From Acidobacteriota bacterium (GTDB taxonomy: Bacteria > Acidobacteriota > Terriglobia > Terriglobales > Acidobacteriaceae), in the NCBI GenBank assembly GCA_025359885.1, contig JANYDG010000062.1:1-64000 (forward strand): DNA of 64,000 nt, written 5' to 3'. The position numbers and the translations under genes were made by a program. The notes beneath the pieces were generated by a model. That model worked only from the letters and a program-made list of their open reading frames with translations, made no database searches and was not told the DNA's origin. How positions within the stretch are numbered: the stretch's first letter is position 1; each line of letters opens with the position of its first letter. Below are positions 32,451-41,571 of this stretch, one piece after another.

Positions 32451-33017
32451 ATGCGTGAGCGGTGGAACGGAGCGGAGTTGGAAGAACGCAGGCTGGAAGC
32501 GCTTGTGGAGGAGCACCAGTCGATGGTGTATTCAATTGCGCTGCGGATGACGGGGGATGCTGGATTGGCAGAGGAACTGGCGCAAGATGTGTTTCTGGAG
32601 CTGGACCGGAACCTGCCGAAGCTGGGGTCTGCGGCGCATGTTTGCCACTGGCTCCGGCGGGTGACCCTGCATCGGGCCGCAGACGCGCTCCGGCGACGAA
32701 GGGTGCATGCGCCGACGCTGGGCCGGGATGTCTGGGTTGAGCTCGAAGAACGGCATGGGTTGGTTGAGATCAATGTTGATCTGGCGTTAGCGGCGCGGAT
32801 CGAAGCACTGCTGGCCGGTTTGCCGGAGGCGCAGCGCGCGGCGCTGGTGCTGCGCTACCAGGAGGATCTGACCCCAGAGGAGATTGCAGCGACGCTCGAA
32901 GCACCAGTAGCCACCGTAAAGAGCCACCTGCAGCGCGGGTTGCAGCGGCTGCGAACGATGGTGCTTGAAAAGTCGGGCGCGGGGCAGAGATTAAGGGAGT
33001 ACGTGCGTGGAGCCTGA
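32451..33017 (+). CDS. ECF-type RNA polymerase sigma factor
   Basis: LVEEHQSMVYSIALRMTGDAGLAEELAQDVFLELDRNL and LTPEEIAATLEAPVATVKSHLQRGLQRL. Confidence 0.92.
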   Translation: MRERWNGAELEERRLEALVEEHQSMVYSIALRMTGDAGLAEELAQDVFLELDRNLPKLGSAAHVCHWLRRVTLHRAADALRRRRVHAPTLGRDVWVELEERHGLVEINVDLALAARIEALLAGLPEAQRAALVLRYQEDLTPEEIAATLEAPVATVKSHLQRGLQRLRTMVLEKSGAGQRLREYVRGA

Positions 33018-33411
33018 GAATCAGAACCAGCAGAATTGGAACGAGCAGGAAATTGCAGAGTTCGAGCAGAAGGTGCGCGCCGCAATCGAGCGGAAGACGG
33101 CTCCCGCCGGGTTGAAGCAGTGGGTGTTGACCGAGGCGGTGCGGCAACGGAAGCGGCAGGGATGGCTGGTAAGGAGGCGGTTTTCGGAGCACCGAGACAT
33201 GGCCGGCCGCGGCTGGATGCTGCAGCGGATTGCTGCTTCGGCACTGCTGGCCGTGCTATTTGGGGGATTTGCGGTGTATGAGCGGCACCAGAAGCAGGTT
33301 GTCGAGCTGCGCCGGGGTGAAGAGGCACGGGAGCAGGTGCTGACTGCAATGCGAATTACCACGCGGACGCTGGACCGTGTGAATGCGCGGCTGGCGGATG
33401 ATAGCCGGTAA
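33007..33411 (+). CDS. Hypothetical single-TM protein, probable anti-sigma factor
   Basis: GTG start overlaps the ECF 3' end; central TM IAASALLAVLFGGFAVYE. Confidence 0.6.
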   Translation: MEPENQNQQNWNEQEIAEFEQKVRAAIERKTAPAGLKQWVLTEAVRQRKRQGWLVRRRFSEHRDMAGRGWMLQRIAASALLAVLFGGFAVYERHQKQVVELRRGEEAREQVLTAMRITTRTLDRVNARLADDSR

Positions 33412-33493
33412 GCCGGAGAGAGTTTCGATATTCGACAATTCGCAGGGAAACAACAAATCAGATTTCCCCAAAGGGGAGAAAGAGCAGGACAAG

Positions 33494-34081
33494 ATGAAGC
33501 GCAATCGAGTGGGTGCCAGCGTGCTGGCGTTGGGAATGGTGGCGGTAATGGGCAGTGTAGCGCAGGCACAGGATCAACTGCCCGCTCCTTCGCCGATTGA
33601 AAAAGACCTGGCAGCCCGGGCCAGCCATGTAACCGAAGTGACGCTGGACCGCACCATGCTGGAGTTTGCGGCCAAGTTCATGGACGGTAAGGATGGTGGT
33701 GACAAGGGTGACAAGGATGCGCAGGCGGCCATTGCCATGATTCAAAACCTCAAGGGCGTCTATGTGCGGGAATACGACTTTGACAAGGAGCACTCCTACT
33801 CTGCCGAAGAACTGGAGGGGCTGCGGAAGTACTTTGAGAGTTCCGACTGGTCGGCGATGGTACGCGAGCGGACCAAGGGAATCGCGCAGGGGACCGATGT
33901 GTACGTGAAGCTTGTCAATGGCCAGATGCAGGGTCTGTTTGTGCTAGACGCCGAGCCCAAAGAGCTTTCGCTGGTGCTGATTCTCGGCCCGATCGACATT
34001 CACAGCCTGAGCAAGCTGGGTGGCAATTTTGGCATTCCTAAAGACGTAGTGAAGAAGGCACAGAAGGAGGTGACCAAATGA
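33494..34081 (+). CDS. Secreted DUF4252-like protein
   Basis: Signal peptide; LKGVYVREYDFDKEHSYSAEELEGLRKYFESSDWSAMVRERTKG...VYVKLVNGQMQGLFVLDAEPKELSLVLILGPID. Confidence 0.65.
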   Translation: MKRNRVGASVLALGMVAVMGSVAQAQDQLPAPSPIEKDLAARASHVTEVTLDRTMLEFAAKFMDGKDGGDKGDKDAQAAIAMIQNLKGVYVREYDFDKEHSYSAEELEGLRKYFESSDWSAMVRERTKGIAQGTDVYVKLVNGQMQGLFVLDAEPKELSLVLILGPIDIHSLSKLGGNFGIPKDVVKKAQKEVTK

Positions 34082-34689
34082 TGCAAAGCCGATGGAAGGC
34101 GTTGTGGATTCCGGTAGGGATTGCAGCCATCATGACGCCTGCGTTTCTACTTGCTGCCGGTGGCAATGAAGAGGGCTTTGATGCCGTGGTGCACGGCATT
34201 GAATCGCGGTATCACGCGCACGCCACGCGGATTCCTTTCCTCGGGCTGATCAGCGGGTTGGCTGGAATTGCGACCCATGGCGGGGTGCATAACCTGCATC
34301 TGGTCGAGTTTGACGATGTACATGGGGCTGAAAAGGAGCCGGTCAACGGCGAAGAGCTGAATGCGCTGGTGCAGGCACATGTGGGGCAGGGCTGGCAGCG
34401 AATTGTGCGCGAGACCAGCCGCGACGGGGATGAGCAGAGCCTGATCTACGTCCATCCTGAGGGCAGCCGGCTGGGCATGCTGGTGGTGGACCTCGCAGGA
34501 CATGAACTGAACCTGGTGCAAATCTCGATCAATCCCGACCAATTGACCCGGGAAATGCGGGAGCGACATGAGCGGCACCATGGGCATGGTCCAGACTCTG
34601 ACTCGGATGCCGACAAACAGAAGCCTGACGCAAATCCCGACAGCAAACCTGCCGAAAGCAAGCCAGACGAGCCAAAGTCGGAGCAGTAG
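34078..34689 (+). CDS. Secreted protein, possible diverged DUF4252-like paralogue with His-rich tail
   Basis: ATGA overlap with the upstream gene; LIYVHPEGSRLGMLVVDLAGHELNLVQISINPDQL; RHERHHGHGPDSDSDAD tail. Confidence 0.55.
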   Translation: MMQSRWKALWIPVGIAAIMTPAFLLAAGGNEEGFDAVVHGIESRYHAHATRIPFLGLISGLAGIATHGGVHNLHLVEFDDVHGAEKEPVNGEELNALVQAHVGQGWQRIVRETSRDGDEQSLIYVHPEGSRLGMLVVDLAGHELNLVQISINPDQLTREMRERHERHHGHGPDSDSDADKQKPDANPDSKPAESKPDEPKSEQ

Positions 34690-34716
34690 CGACACCTGAA
34701 TCAGGCAAACGCCTAT

Positions 34717-34755
34717 CGCGCAGCTATGGGTAATCAAGTTGCCCATAGCCGCGCG
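34717..34755. terminator. Hairpin after the ECF operon
   Basis: CGCGC-a-GCTATGGG...CCCATAGC-c-GCGCG, 13 bp stem with one mismatch; no strong T-tract. Confidence 0.45.
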
Positions 34756-34781
34756 TTCGACTGTCTGCGTAGACTCATGAG

Positions 34782-35768
34782 GTGGCAACCGACCGATTGC
34801 TGTTGACGGCAGACAACACGGGCAAGCGAGATGTGGCGTACCGGGGGCGCCTTGCGCCCTCGCCAACCGGTCTGCTGCATGTGGGCCACGCGCGCACCTT
34901 TTGGACCGCATACACACGCGCCCGGCAGGCGGTCGGCACGCTGGTGATGCGCATGGACGACCTGGACCCGGAGCGCTGCCGCAACGAATATACGGATGCG
35001 GCAATTGAAGACCTGCGCTGGCTTGGAATTCGCTGGCAGGAGGGTCCCGGAGCAACTGGACTGGGAAGAGCTGGACAAAGCGGCGGGGCTGGTTTCGACA
35101 AATCGGGGATGGGCGGCCCATTTGGACCCTATTTCCAGAGCAAACGACAGAGCTTTTACGAGATTGCCTGGCGCAAACTGCTGCGGCGCGGCTACCTGTA
35201 CCCCTGCCGGTGCACGCGGCGGGAACTAGCTTCAGCAGCTTCTGCTCCCCATGAGGGCGCACCCATTCTCGACGATGAGCCGATCTATCCGGGAACCTGC
35301 CGCCACATGGCGGTGGAAACCTCGCAGTTGCCGGGGCCGACGGCGAGCCGCTACGGGCCAGAGGCGGCGAACTGGCGTTTTCGCGTCAATGACGGAGTAG
35401 CGGTGGAGTTTTACGACCAGCACCTGGGGCCGCAGCGGTTTGTGGCCGGGGTTGATTTTGGAGATTTTCTGGTGTGGCGGCGGGACAACGTGCCCAGCTA
35501 CCAGCTCGCCTGCGCGGTGGACGACGCGGCCATGGCCATCACCGAAGTGGTGCGCGGGGCCGACCTGCTCAAGTCGACGGCGCGACAGATCCTGCTGCTG
35601 CGGGCGCTGGGGGTAGCAGCTCCGAGCTGGTACCACTGCACCCTGGTAGCCGACCATCATGGACAGCGGTTGGCCAAGCGCTTTGATTCCCTGGCCCTGC
35701 GTACCCTGCGCCAGCGCGGGCTGACCCCGATGAATATTCTTTCGGCAGAGCTGCCCGTGATGGCTTAG
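34782..35768 (+). CDS. gluQ: Glutamyl-Q tRNA(Asp) synthetase
   Basis: RGRLAPSPTGLLHVGHARTF (HIGH), zinc motif PCRCTRREL...YPGTC, truncated GluRS architecture. Confidence 0.92.
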   Translation: MATDRLLLTADNTGKRDVAYRGRLAPSPTGLLHVGHARTFWTAYTRARQAVGTLVMRMDDLDPERCRNEYTDAAIEDLRWLGIRWQEGPGATGLGRAGQSGGAGFDKSGMGGPFGPYFQSKRQSFYEIAWRKLLRRGYLYPCRCTRRELASAASAPHEGAPILDDEPIYPGTCRHMAVETSQLPGPTASRYGPEAANWRFRVNDGVAVEFYDQHLGPQRFVAGVDFGDFLVWRRDNVPSYQLACAVDDAAMAITEVVRGADLLKSTARQILLLRALGVAAPSWYHCTLVADHHGQRLAKRFDSLALRTLRQRGLTPMNILSAELPVMA

Positions 35769-35831
35769 CATGGCTTCACAACTGCAGATTGGCAAAACAA
35801 GCGACTAAAACGAAATGGGACGAGGAACTCC

Positions 35832-36101
35832 GTGGATATCAAGACCGGGTGGATTTTTCTGATTGTCGGGTTGTTTGGATTGATTGCAGTTCTGCGCGCC
35901 AGGACATTTTCTGTGACAACCGAATCGGCACATGGCAAGACGGCGACGAGCGAGAAAAAGCAGATCGTTGTCACCCCGATGCGGCGCTTGATCGGAGTGG
36001 TGCTCAGCCTCGCCGTGCTGGGTTACGGCGTTGCCCGCATCCAGATGGACAACGCGTGGAATCCTTTTGAAAAAACATCAACCACAGTGACACCGCAGTA
36101 G
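35832..36101 (+). CDS. Small hypothetical membrane protein
   Basis: 89 aa, two TM segments, GTG start. Confidence 0.5.
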   Translation: MDIKTGWIFLIVGLFGLIAVLRARTFSVTTESAHGKTATSEKKQIVVTPMRRLIGVVLSLAVLGYGVARIQMDNAWNPFEKTSTTVTPQ

Positions 36102-36114
36102 GCCGCTGGCACTG

Positions 36115-37521
36115 TCACTTCATTGGAGCCTCGGTGGGCGCCGAGGTGCCGGTAATCAGGCTGGCGATGCTGTCCGCCAGTTGCGGCTGCACCACCACAA
36201 AAAACATGCCTCCTCGGCCGTTCTGGCTCCGATCACACTTGGGGCCGGCGATGGCACCTTGTTGGTTCATATCACCAAAAATTGCGTAATGCGTGGTACC
36301 AGATGTGGAGACGCCCAGCTTGGCGTGATTGAAACTAGGACCTGAGCCACCGCTAAGGCCAATCGATTTGCCTGCCCACTGGCCGGTGAGTGCTATTTCT
36401 ACCGGGCCAGGCTTGGGCAACGAAGCCAGCGACGGACTCCAGCAGGCGATGGCGGTCGTGGCGTCGGTCGAGTAGATCTGCGGGCTATCCCACCAGCTGG
36501 CCACCCGCAGTGAAACGCCACCGAGTACAGCGGAGACCATCTGCCACGGTGGGACCGGGAGTTGCGACGGCTTGGAGATGAGTTCGACGCCGCTCGAGAG
36601 CACAGTGGTGATGAGCGAAGAGCTGGCAGATTTCTCGCCGAGTTTGGCAACCAATTGCTGCACCTCGGGTGGGCCGCCATTGCTGACCACCTGCGAATTT
36701 GCAGCGTCCGTGACGACGCTGGAGTTGCCCAGGGCAGCAAGCACCTGCATCAGATCAGCTTTGGAGAGACGCAGGGCAAAAAAATGCTGGCTAACCTCGA
36801 TGTTGTCGTCCTTTTTCAGACAGCCCAGGGTGTTGCCCTCTGTCTTGCGCGGGAACCGGGCGCTGCCGGAGGCTGGCCACGAAGGAGTCGAAACCTGCAT
36901 CACCATCCCTTCGCCCGCATCGTTCCAGGCGACCATGCCTTTGGAGTGGCCCCAGGGCTCGTCGCAGCCGTTTCCCGAGCATGTTTTGATGGGCGGGTCC
37001 TGGTAAAACTGATCGTTCCAGACTACGTAGTGAAAGGCGCCGTTGTAGACCTGGTCAAAGGTCGCCCCGACGGGATCAGTCGCGGGAGCGGGAGCGGGGG
37101 CACTGACGGGAGCAGCCGGGCCTGCCCCCGTGACACCCACGCAGCCCGCTCCCTGCTGGAGCGTGGGCGCTTCACTACTGGCGTAGGCGAATTGCTGACC
37201 AAACGCTTTGTAGGCAAACGGGTCGCCGCCAAAGGGGCAGGCGCGGGTAGCGCCGGCGCTACAGCCTGGGAAAGTGGATGCATTGAATTTAAAGACAAAC
37301 CACCAGTCAACCGGGTGCCCTTTGGCGAGCATGGGGTAGGGGGCTGGGCACGCAGGTGAGTCGGGCGAGCCGGCGCCGCATCTGGTCCCGGCGAGGGTAG
37401 CGGAGGGAGGAAATGGTGCTGATGCGGCGGGGCTGGGTGTAGGGGCCTGGGCAAAGGTTGGACAAGCCAGAGCGAGAAGAAGGATTGCACCGCTGAATAT
37501 CCCCATTGTTTTCAGGTTCAT
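36115..37521 (-). CDS. Secreted deoxyribonuclease II-like protein
   Basis: GHPVDWWFVFKF N-terminal motif; first HxK in WGHSKGMVAW; second in FNHAKLGVS...YAIFGDMNQQ...GRGGMFFVV; signal peptide. Confidence 0.72.
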   Translation of the reverse strand: MNLKTMGIFSGAILLLALACPTFAQAPTPSPAASAPFPPSATLAGTRCGAGSPDSPACPAPYPMLAKGHPVDWWFVFKFNASTFPGCSAGATRACPFGGDPFAYKAFGQQFAYASSEAPTLQQGAGCVGVTGAGPAAPVSAPAPAPATDPVGATFDQVYNGAFHYVVWNDQFYQDPPIKTCSGNGCDEPWGHSKGMVAWNDAGEGMVMQVSTPSWPASGSARFPRKTEGNTLGCLKKDDNIEVSQHFFALRLSKADLMQVLAALGNSSVVTDAANSQVVSNGGPPEVQQLVAKLGEKSASSSLITTVLSSGVELISKPSQLPVPPWQMVSAVLGGVSLRVASWWDSPQIYSTDATTAIACWSPSLASLPKPGPVEIALTGQWAGKSIGLSGGSGPSFNHAKLGVSTSGTTHYAIFGDMNQQGAIAGPKCDRSQNGRGGMFFVVVQPQLADSIASLITGTSAPTEAPMK

Positions 37522-37651
37522 GGCAGGCCCTGCTTTCTTGATTCGCGGAGGAACTGAGCCTCGGAATCTCAAGCGAAAGTATGCGGCGGGAAAAAGGACT
37601 CGTCAAGCCATGGTCAGCCACCATTGGTTGTTTGCCATGCAGATCTCCGAG

Positions 37652-38995
37652 CTACTCAAAGACCGGCACGTAGATGGCAAAGCCTCGCGGAGGCGCCGGG
37701 AATTCTGCATTGCCATCGGCGTCGGTGGTGCGTTCGTTGGGAGGTGCCTGATCGTGGCCGTCCCAGGCGGCGGGACGGAATTTCTGGTTGGGCCAGCGAG
37801 TTTTCACCGCGGTGCCGCTCCATCTGTCGCCAAGGTTATTCAAAACGTAAATGAGGCCGGGCTGGTCAATTGACTCTGACTTGTAGCCGACGCGCTGCAT
37901 GACATAGAGGTCGGGATCGGCATGGAGAATCTGCGAGTCACCGCCTGCGTTCTCGTGGTGAACCTTGATGAGAGCGTCTATGCCGTTGGGCGTTCCGGGG
38001 CGGTCAAGCCGGTTGTTGTAGTAGTCGTGCCAGAAGACGCAGGGGTAGCCCTCATGCACCATGATAAACGAGTAGGCCAGCATCTTGTCGTTCACGATTG
38101 CGTTGTCGCCCATGTCGTGGTTATCCACGAAGGTAGCCGCATGCAAGGGCCGCTTCATCACGACCGCGCCGTCATCGGTGAGGTTGCGCAGGTCGTAGTT
38201 AAGAGTGTCACAGACGTCTTTGAGCTTGTAGCGGAGGGGAAAGTCAAAAGCGGTAATCTGATTGTCGGTCATACCGTTGACACGGTCAATCCATTGCTCG
38301 ATGTCATCGGGGCCTGACCAGAGTTCAGCCACGACGTAAGGAGTAAATTCCTTGCCATCTTTGACATAGCGGTATTTGGCGAGCATGCTAATCATCCACG
38401 CGCCGTAGCCCTTGACGTAGTCAAAGCGGAAGCCATCAAAGTCCAGCTCCTCAATGAGCATGCGGGCGTAGTCGAACATGGCCTTGTAGACATCCGGATT
38501 GCGATGGCAAAGGTGAGGAAAGCCGCCGAAGTTTTCACCTTCGATCATGTCTTGCTCATACCGGCAGGGGTGGAAGCAGTTCCAGTCGCGGGGAAAGCGA
38601 CCGCTGGCGGGTTTGAATTTGGTCCAGCGCTTCTGCCCGTCGAGCGGATTCGTCTCTTCCTCGTCAGCGCCGGAGTTGTGGTTGATCACCACGTCGGCAT
38701 AGAGGGTAAGCTTGCTCTTGTGTGCCTTGGCGATCAGCGCTTCGAGCTCTGCCCGATTGCCATAGAGGGTTTTCACGCCGCCTTTCTGGTCAAAATCGCC
38801 GAGATCAAAGTAGTCGTAGGGATCGTAGCCCATCGAGCGATGGTCGGCACCTTTATTGACTGGTGGCAGCCACAGCGCATCGAAGCCCGAAGCGGCAATG
38901 GTTTCGATACGGTCGGCGATCACGTTCCACCAGTTTCCTTCTTGATTCTCGATCGTGGGGGCGTCCCAGTAAAATGCCTGCAACATGACTGCCAT
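37652..38995 (-). CDS. Alpha-amylase, GH13
   Basis: FDALWLPPVNKG, YADVVINHNSG, DGFRFDYVKGYG, FVDNHD. Confidence 0.93.
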   Translation of the reverse strand: MAVMLQAFYWDAPTIENQEGNWWNVIADRIETIAASGFDALWLPPVNKGADHRSMGYDPYDYFDLGDFDQKGGVKTLYGNRAELEALIAKAHKSKLTLYADVVINHNSGADEEETNPLDGQKRWTKFKPASGRFPRDWNCFHPCRYEQDMIEGENFGGFPHLCHRNPDVYKAMFDYARMLIEELDFDGFRFDYVKGYGAWMISMLAKYRYVKDGKEFTPYVVAELWSGPDDIEQWIDRVNGMTDNQITAFDFPLRYKLKDVCDTLNYDLRNLTDDGAVVMKRPLHAATFVDNHDMGDNAIVNDKMLAYSFIMVHEGYPCVFWHDYYNNRLDRPGTPNGIDALIKVHHENAGGDSQILHADPDLYVMQRVGYKSESIDQPGLIYVLNNLGDRWSGTAVKTRWPNQKFRPAAWDGHDQAPPNERTTDADGNAEFPAPPRGFAIYVPVFE

Positions 38996-39231
38996 AGAAG
39001 ACTCCTGGGGCCGGAGATGGATGCTTTCCGGCTTGGAAATGGGGATTGGTTCGTCTTGGTGAACGCCGGCGAAAGGCGTGGCGCGGACGCGATCATCACG
39101 CAGTATGAGCTGCGAGAACGTTGAAGTCTGTGCAGAAAAGAACCCGAGAGTAAAAGCCGGCCGCGCCCGGAAAATTCGCAGGACTCCGGCTGGCTGGGCA
39201 ACCGGAGGGGAGCAGGCACGTTGCCTGAGTC

Positions 39232-39672
39232 TTACTTCATCTTGAGGTCAAACTCCACGATCTTGCGCGAATCAAAGGAGCTGACCGTCTTCACGGGGCT
39301 CTTGGATTTACCTTGTTCGGCCCAAACCTCGTAATCGTCGATCATGCCGACCTGGGCGAAGCGGAAGGCTCCGTCGGGCGTGCTGGTAAAGCTTTTCACG
39401 CTTCGGGTCTTCAGGTTTTTGAGGAAGATGGTGGCCCCGCCGACAGGTGTCTCAGTGTCGTTCAGGACTTTGCCCTGAATCGTGCGCTGGCTGAAGTTCT
39501 GGCCCTCAGCCACGAGCGGACCCAGGCTCGCACGCCCGGCAGCCTGGGTAGAGTTCAAGGTGCCTGTCGGAATGAGACCCAGAACCGCAGCGCCCATCAT
39601 GCACGCTGCGAGCAGGCGCGCGTTGCCGTAGAGCGATCTTCCGGGGCTTGATTTGCGTGTGAGTTGCTTCAA
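39232..39672 (-). CDS. Secreted carboxypeptidase-regulatory-like domain protein
   Basis: QGKVLNDTETPVGGATIFLKNLKTRSVKSFTSTPDGAFRFAQV. Confidence 0.75.
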   Translation of the reverse strand: MKQLTRKSSPGRSLYGNARLLAACMMGAAVLGLIPTGTLNSTQAAGRASLGPLVAEGQNFSQRTIQGKVLNDTETPVGGATIFLKNLKTRSVKSFTSTPDGAFRFAQVGMIDDYEVWAEQGKSKSPVKTVSSFDSRKIVEFDLKMK

Positions 39673-39869
39673 TCTTCTTCCTCTTCCTCGTCAAGAAACT
39701 CGTCGTCGTCTTCGTCGAGTTCGTCACCGTCTACGTTCGCGAGTTCGAGAGGCTCTGTGCCTACGACTTCAAACTCGGTACCGCACTCGTCACAGGCGAT
39801 GATGTCGCCTTCGTCTACCTCATCCACTTCAAAATCAAGCGGGTTCTCGCACTCCGGGCAATTCGGCAT
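39669..39869 (-). CDS. LysW-like zinc-ribbon acidic protein without EDWGE tail
   Basis: MPNCPECENPLDFEVDEVDEGDIIACDECGTEFEVVGTEPLEL; 4-bp overlap with the downstream gene. Confidence 0.75.
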   Translation of the reverse strand: MPNCPECENPLDFEVDEVDEGDIIACDECGTEFEVVGTEPLELANVDGDELDEDDDEFLDEEEEED

Positions 39870-40018
39870 TGCTCATCCTCCTTCAACTGCACCACTCAGG
39901 CCTTATGATGACAGAATCGCGCGGTGCGACTCGCCTAGTTTTAGGGAGAACGGCCATCGAGGTCAAGGGCTTGTGCCCTTGAAACAGGCTGAAACAGGTG
40001 CTGCCAGGAGAAAAATGC

Positions 40019-41503
40019 ATGCAATCACCTCGAATTTTTCGAATCGCTTTCGCTCTTAGAGCTTCGTTTCCGCTTGCCTGCTGCGGCCTGCTTATTCTCT
40101 TGAACACTGGAACTGCTGTGACAGTTGCGCAGGCACCACCGGGCAGCGCGACGGCGGATTACCAGATGGCCGCAAAGCAGGTGCAAACAGCTCCCCCTGA
40201 TCCGGCGATTGCCGAGGCATTAGCCGAGGTTTCAGAGGCACACATACGTCAGACGATTGAGAAGCTGGTTGGTTTTGGCAACCGCAGCACCCTCTCAAGC
40301 ATGGAGGTAAACTTGCCCGCCGGGACGGGCGTAACGGCAGCGGCGGATTGGATCTATGCGCAGTTTGAGGCAATGTCAAAGGAGTGTGGTGGGTGCCTGG
40401 AGATCAAGCGAGACACCTTCACAGAACCCGTGGCGGACCGGATTCCCCAGCCGACGACGATCACCAATGTGTACGCGATATTGCGCGGCAATGACTCGGT
40501 CGCGGCTCAGCGGATGTACCTCGTGACGGGGCACTATGATTCGCGCAATTCAGACACGATGAATACCCGGGCGGCTGCACCGGGGGCCAATGATGACGCT
40601 TCCGGCGTGGCGGTATCGCTCGAATGTGCGCGGGTGCTAAGCAAGATGGCAAGCAAGCTGAATCTGCGAGGGACGGTGGTGTTTGCGGCAGTGGCGGGTG
40701 AGGAGCAGGGGCTGAACGGCTCGGCCCATCTGGCGCATCTGGCCCGGACCGAGGGCCGACAACTGGAAGCAGTCTTGAACAACGATATCGTGGGCGGGAA
40801 CACGACGCCTGGCGACACGCTGCAACTCAAAGACCGGGTGCGCGTCTTCTCTGAGGGGATTCCAGCAGGCGCTTCAGCGGACCAAGCGCGGCGGATTCGT
40901 GCCATGGGGCTGGCCGATGACGCGCCCAGCCGGCAGGTGGCGCGGGCCGTTGCAGATGCAGCGCGTACTTACTTGAGTTCCGCTCGGTTTATGCCCTTTC
41001 TGGTTTCGCGGCCAGACCGCTACCTGCGCGGTGGCGACCACACCAGCTTTAATCGCGAGGGCTTTGCCGGAGTTCGACTGACCGAATGGCGGGAAGACTT
41101 CAACCATCAGCATCAGGATGTTCGAATCGAGGATGGTGTCCAGTTTGGAGATCTGTTGCAGTTCGTCGACTTTGGCTACGTGGCACAGGTAGCCCGTCTG
41201 AACGCCGCGACGCTGGCCACGTTGGCAGCGTCGCCGGGAACCCCGGCAGATGTGACGATTGTGACGGACAAGCTGGAGAACGGGACGACACTGCGCTGGC
41301 AGGCCCCGAAAGGCGAGGCGGCAGGTGCTTCGGCAAGTACGCACTATGAGGTACTGTGGCGAGAAACGACTGCCGCCGACTGGCAGTATGCCTTTGAGGT
41401 GAAAGAAACGGCTGTGACACTTCCGGTTTCAAAGGACAACGTGTTTTTTGGCGTACGGGCGGTAGATGCGGCAGGCCATCGCGGGCTGGTGGCGGTACCG
41501 TAA
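40019..41503 (+). CDS. M28 family metallopeptidase, secreted
   Basis: YLVTGHYDSRNSD, GANDDASGVAVSLECARVL, FAAVAGEEQGLNGSAHLA, GGDHTSFNREGFAGVRLTE; ATG 40019 chosen. Confidence 0.9.
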   Translation: MQSPRIFRIAFALRASFPLACCGLLILLNTGTAVTVAQAPPGSATADYQMAAKQVQTAPPDPAIAEALAEVSEAHIRQTIEKLVGFGNRSTLSSMEVNLPAGTGVTAAADWIYAQFEAMSKECGGCLEIKRDTFTEPVADRIPQPTTITNVYAILRGNDSVAAQRMYLVTGHYDSRNSDTMNTRAAAPGANDDASGVAVSLECARVLSKMASKLNLRGTVVFAAVAGEEQGLNGSAHLAHLARTEGRQLEAVLNNDIVGGNTTPGDTLQLKDRVRVFSEGIPAGASADQARRIRAMGLADDAPSRQVARAVADAARTYLSSARFMPFLVSRPDRYLRGGDHTSFNREGFAGVRLTEWREDFNHQHQDVRIEDGVQFGDLLQFVDFGYVAQVARLNAATLATLAASPGTPADVTIVTDKLENGTTLRWQAPKGEAAGASASTHYEVLWRETTAADWQYAFEVKETAVTLPVSKDNVFFGVRAVDAAGHRGLVAVP

Positions 41504-41571
41504 GCGATGTCGTCAACTCATGCACTGCATGACATGGCCGATGCAAACGATGTAGGCTCAGAGAGACGGCT

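Noticed and set aside
34147-35262. 371-aa minus-strand ORF across the DUF4252-like and gluQ genes
   Set aside because: Spans two supported genes and a hairpin in antisense; no domain recognised
39664-40059. Poly-serine plus-strand ORF
   Set aside because: Antisense of the acidic Glu/Asp codons of the LysW-like gene; low-complexity artefact
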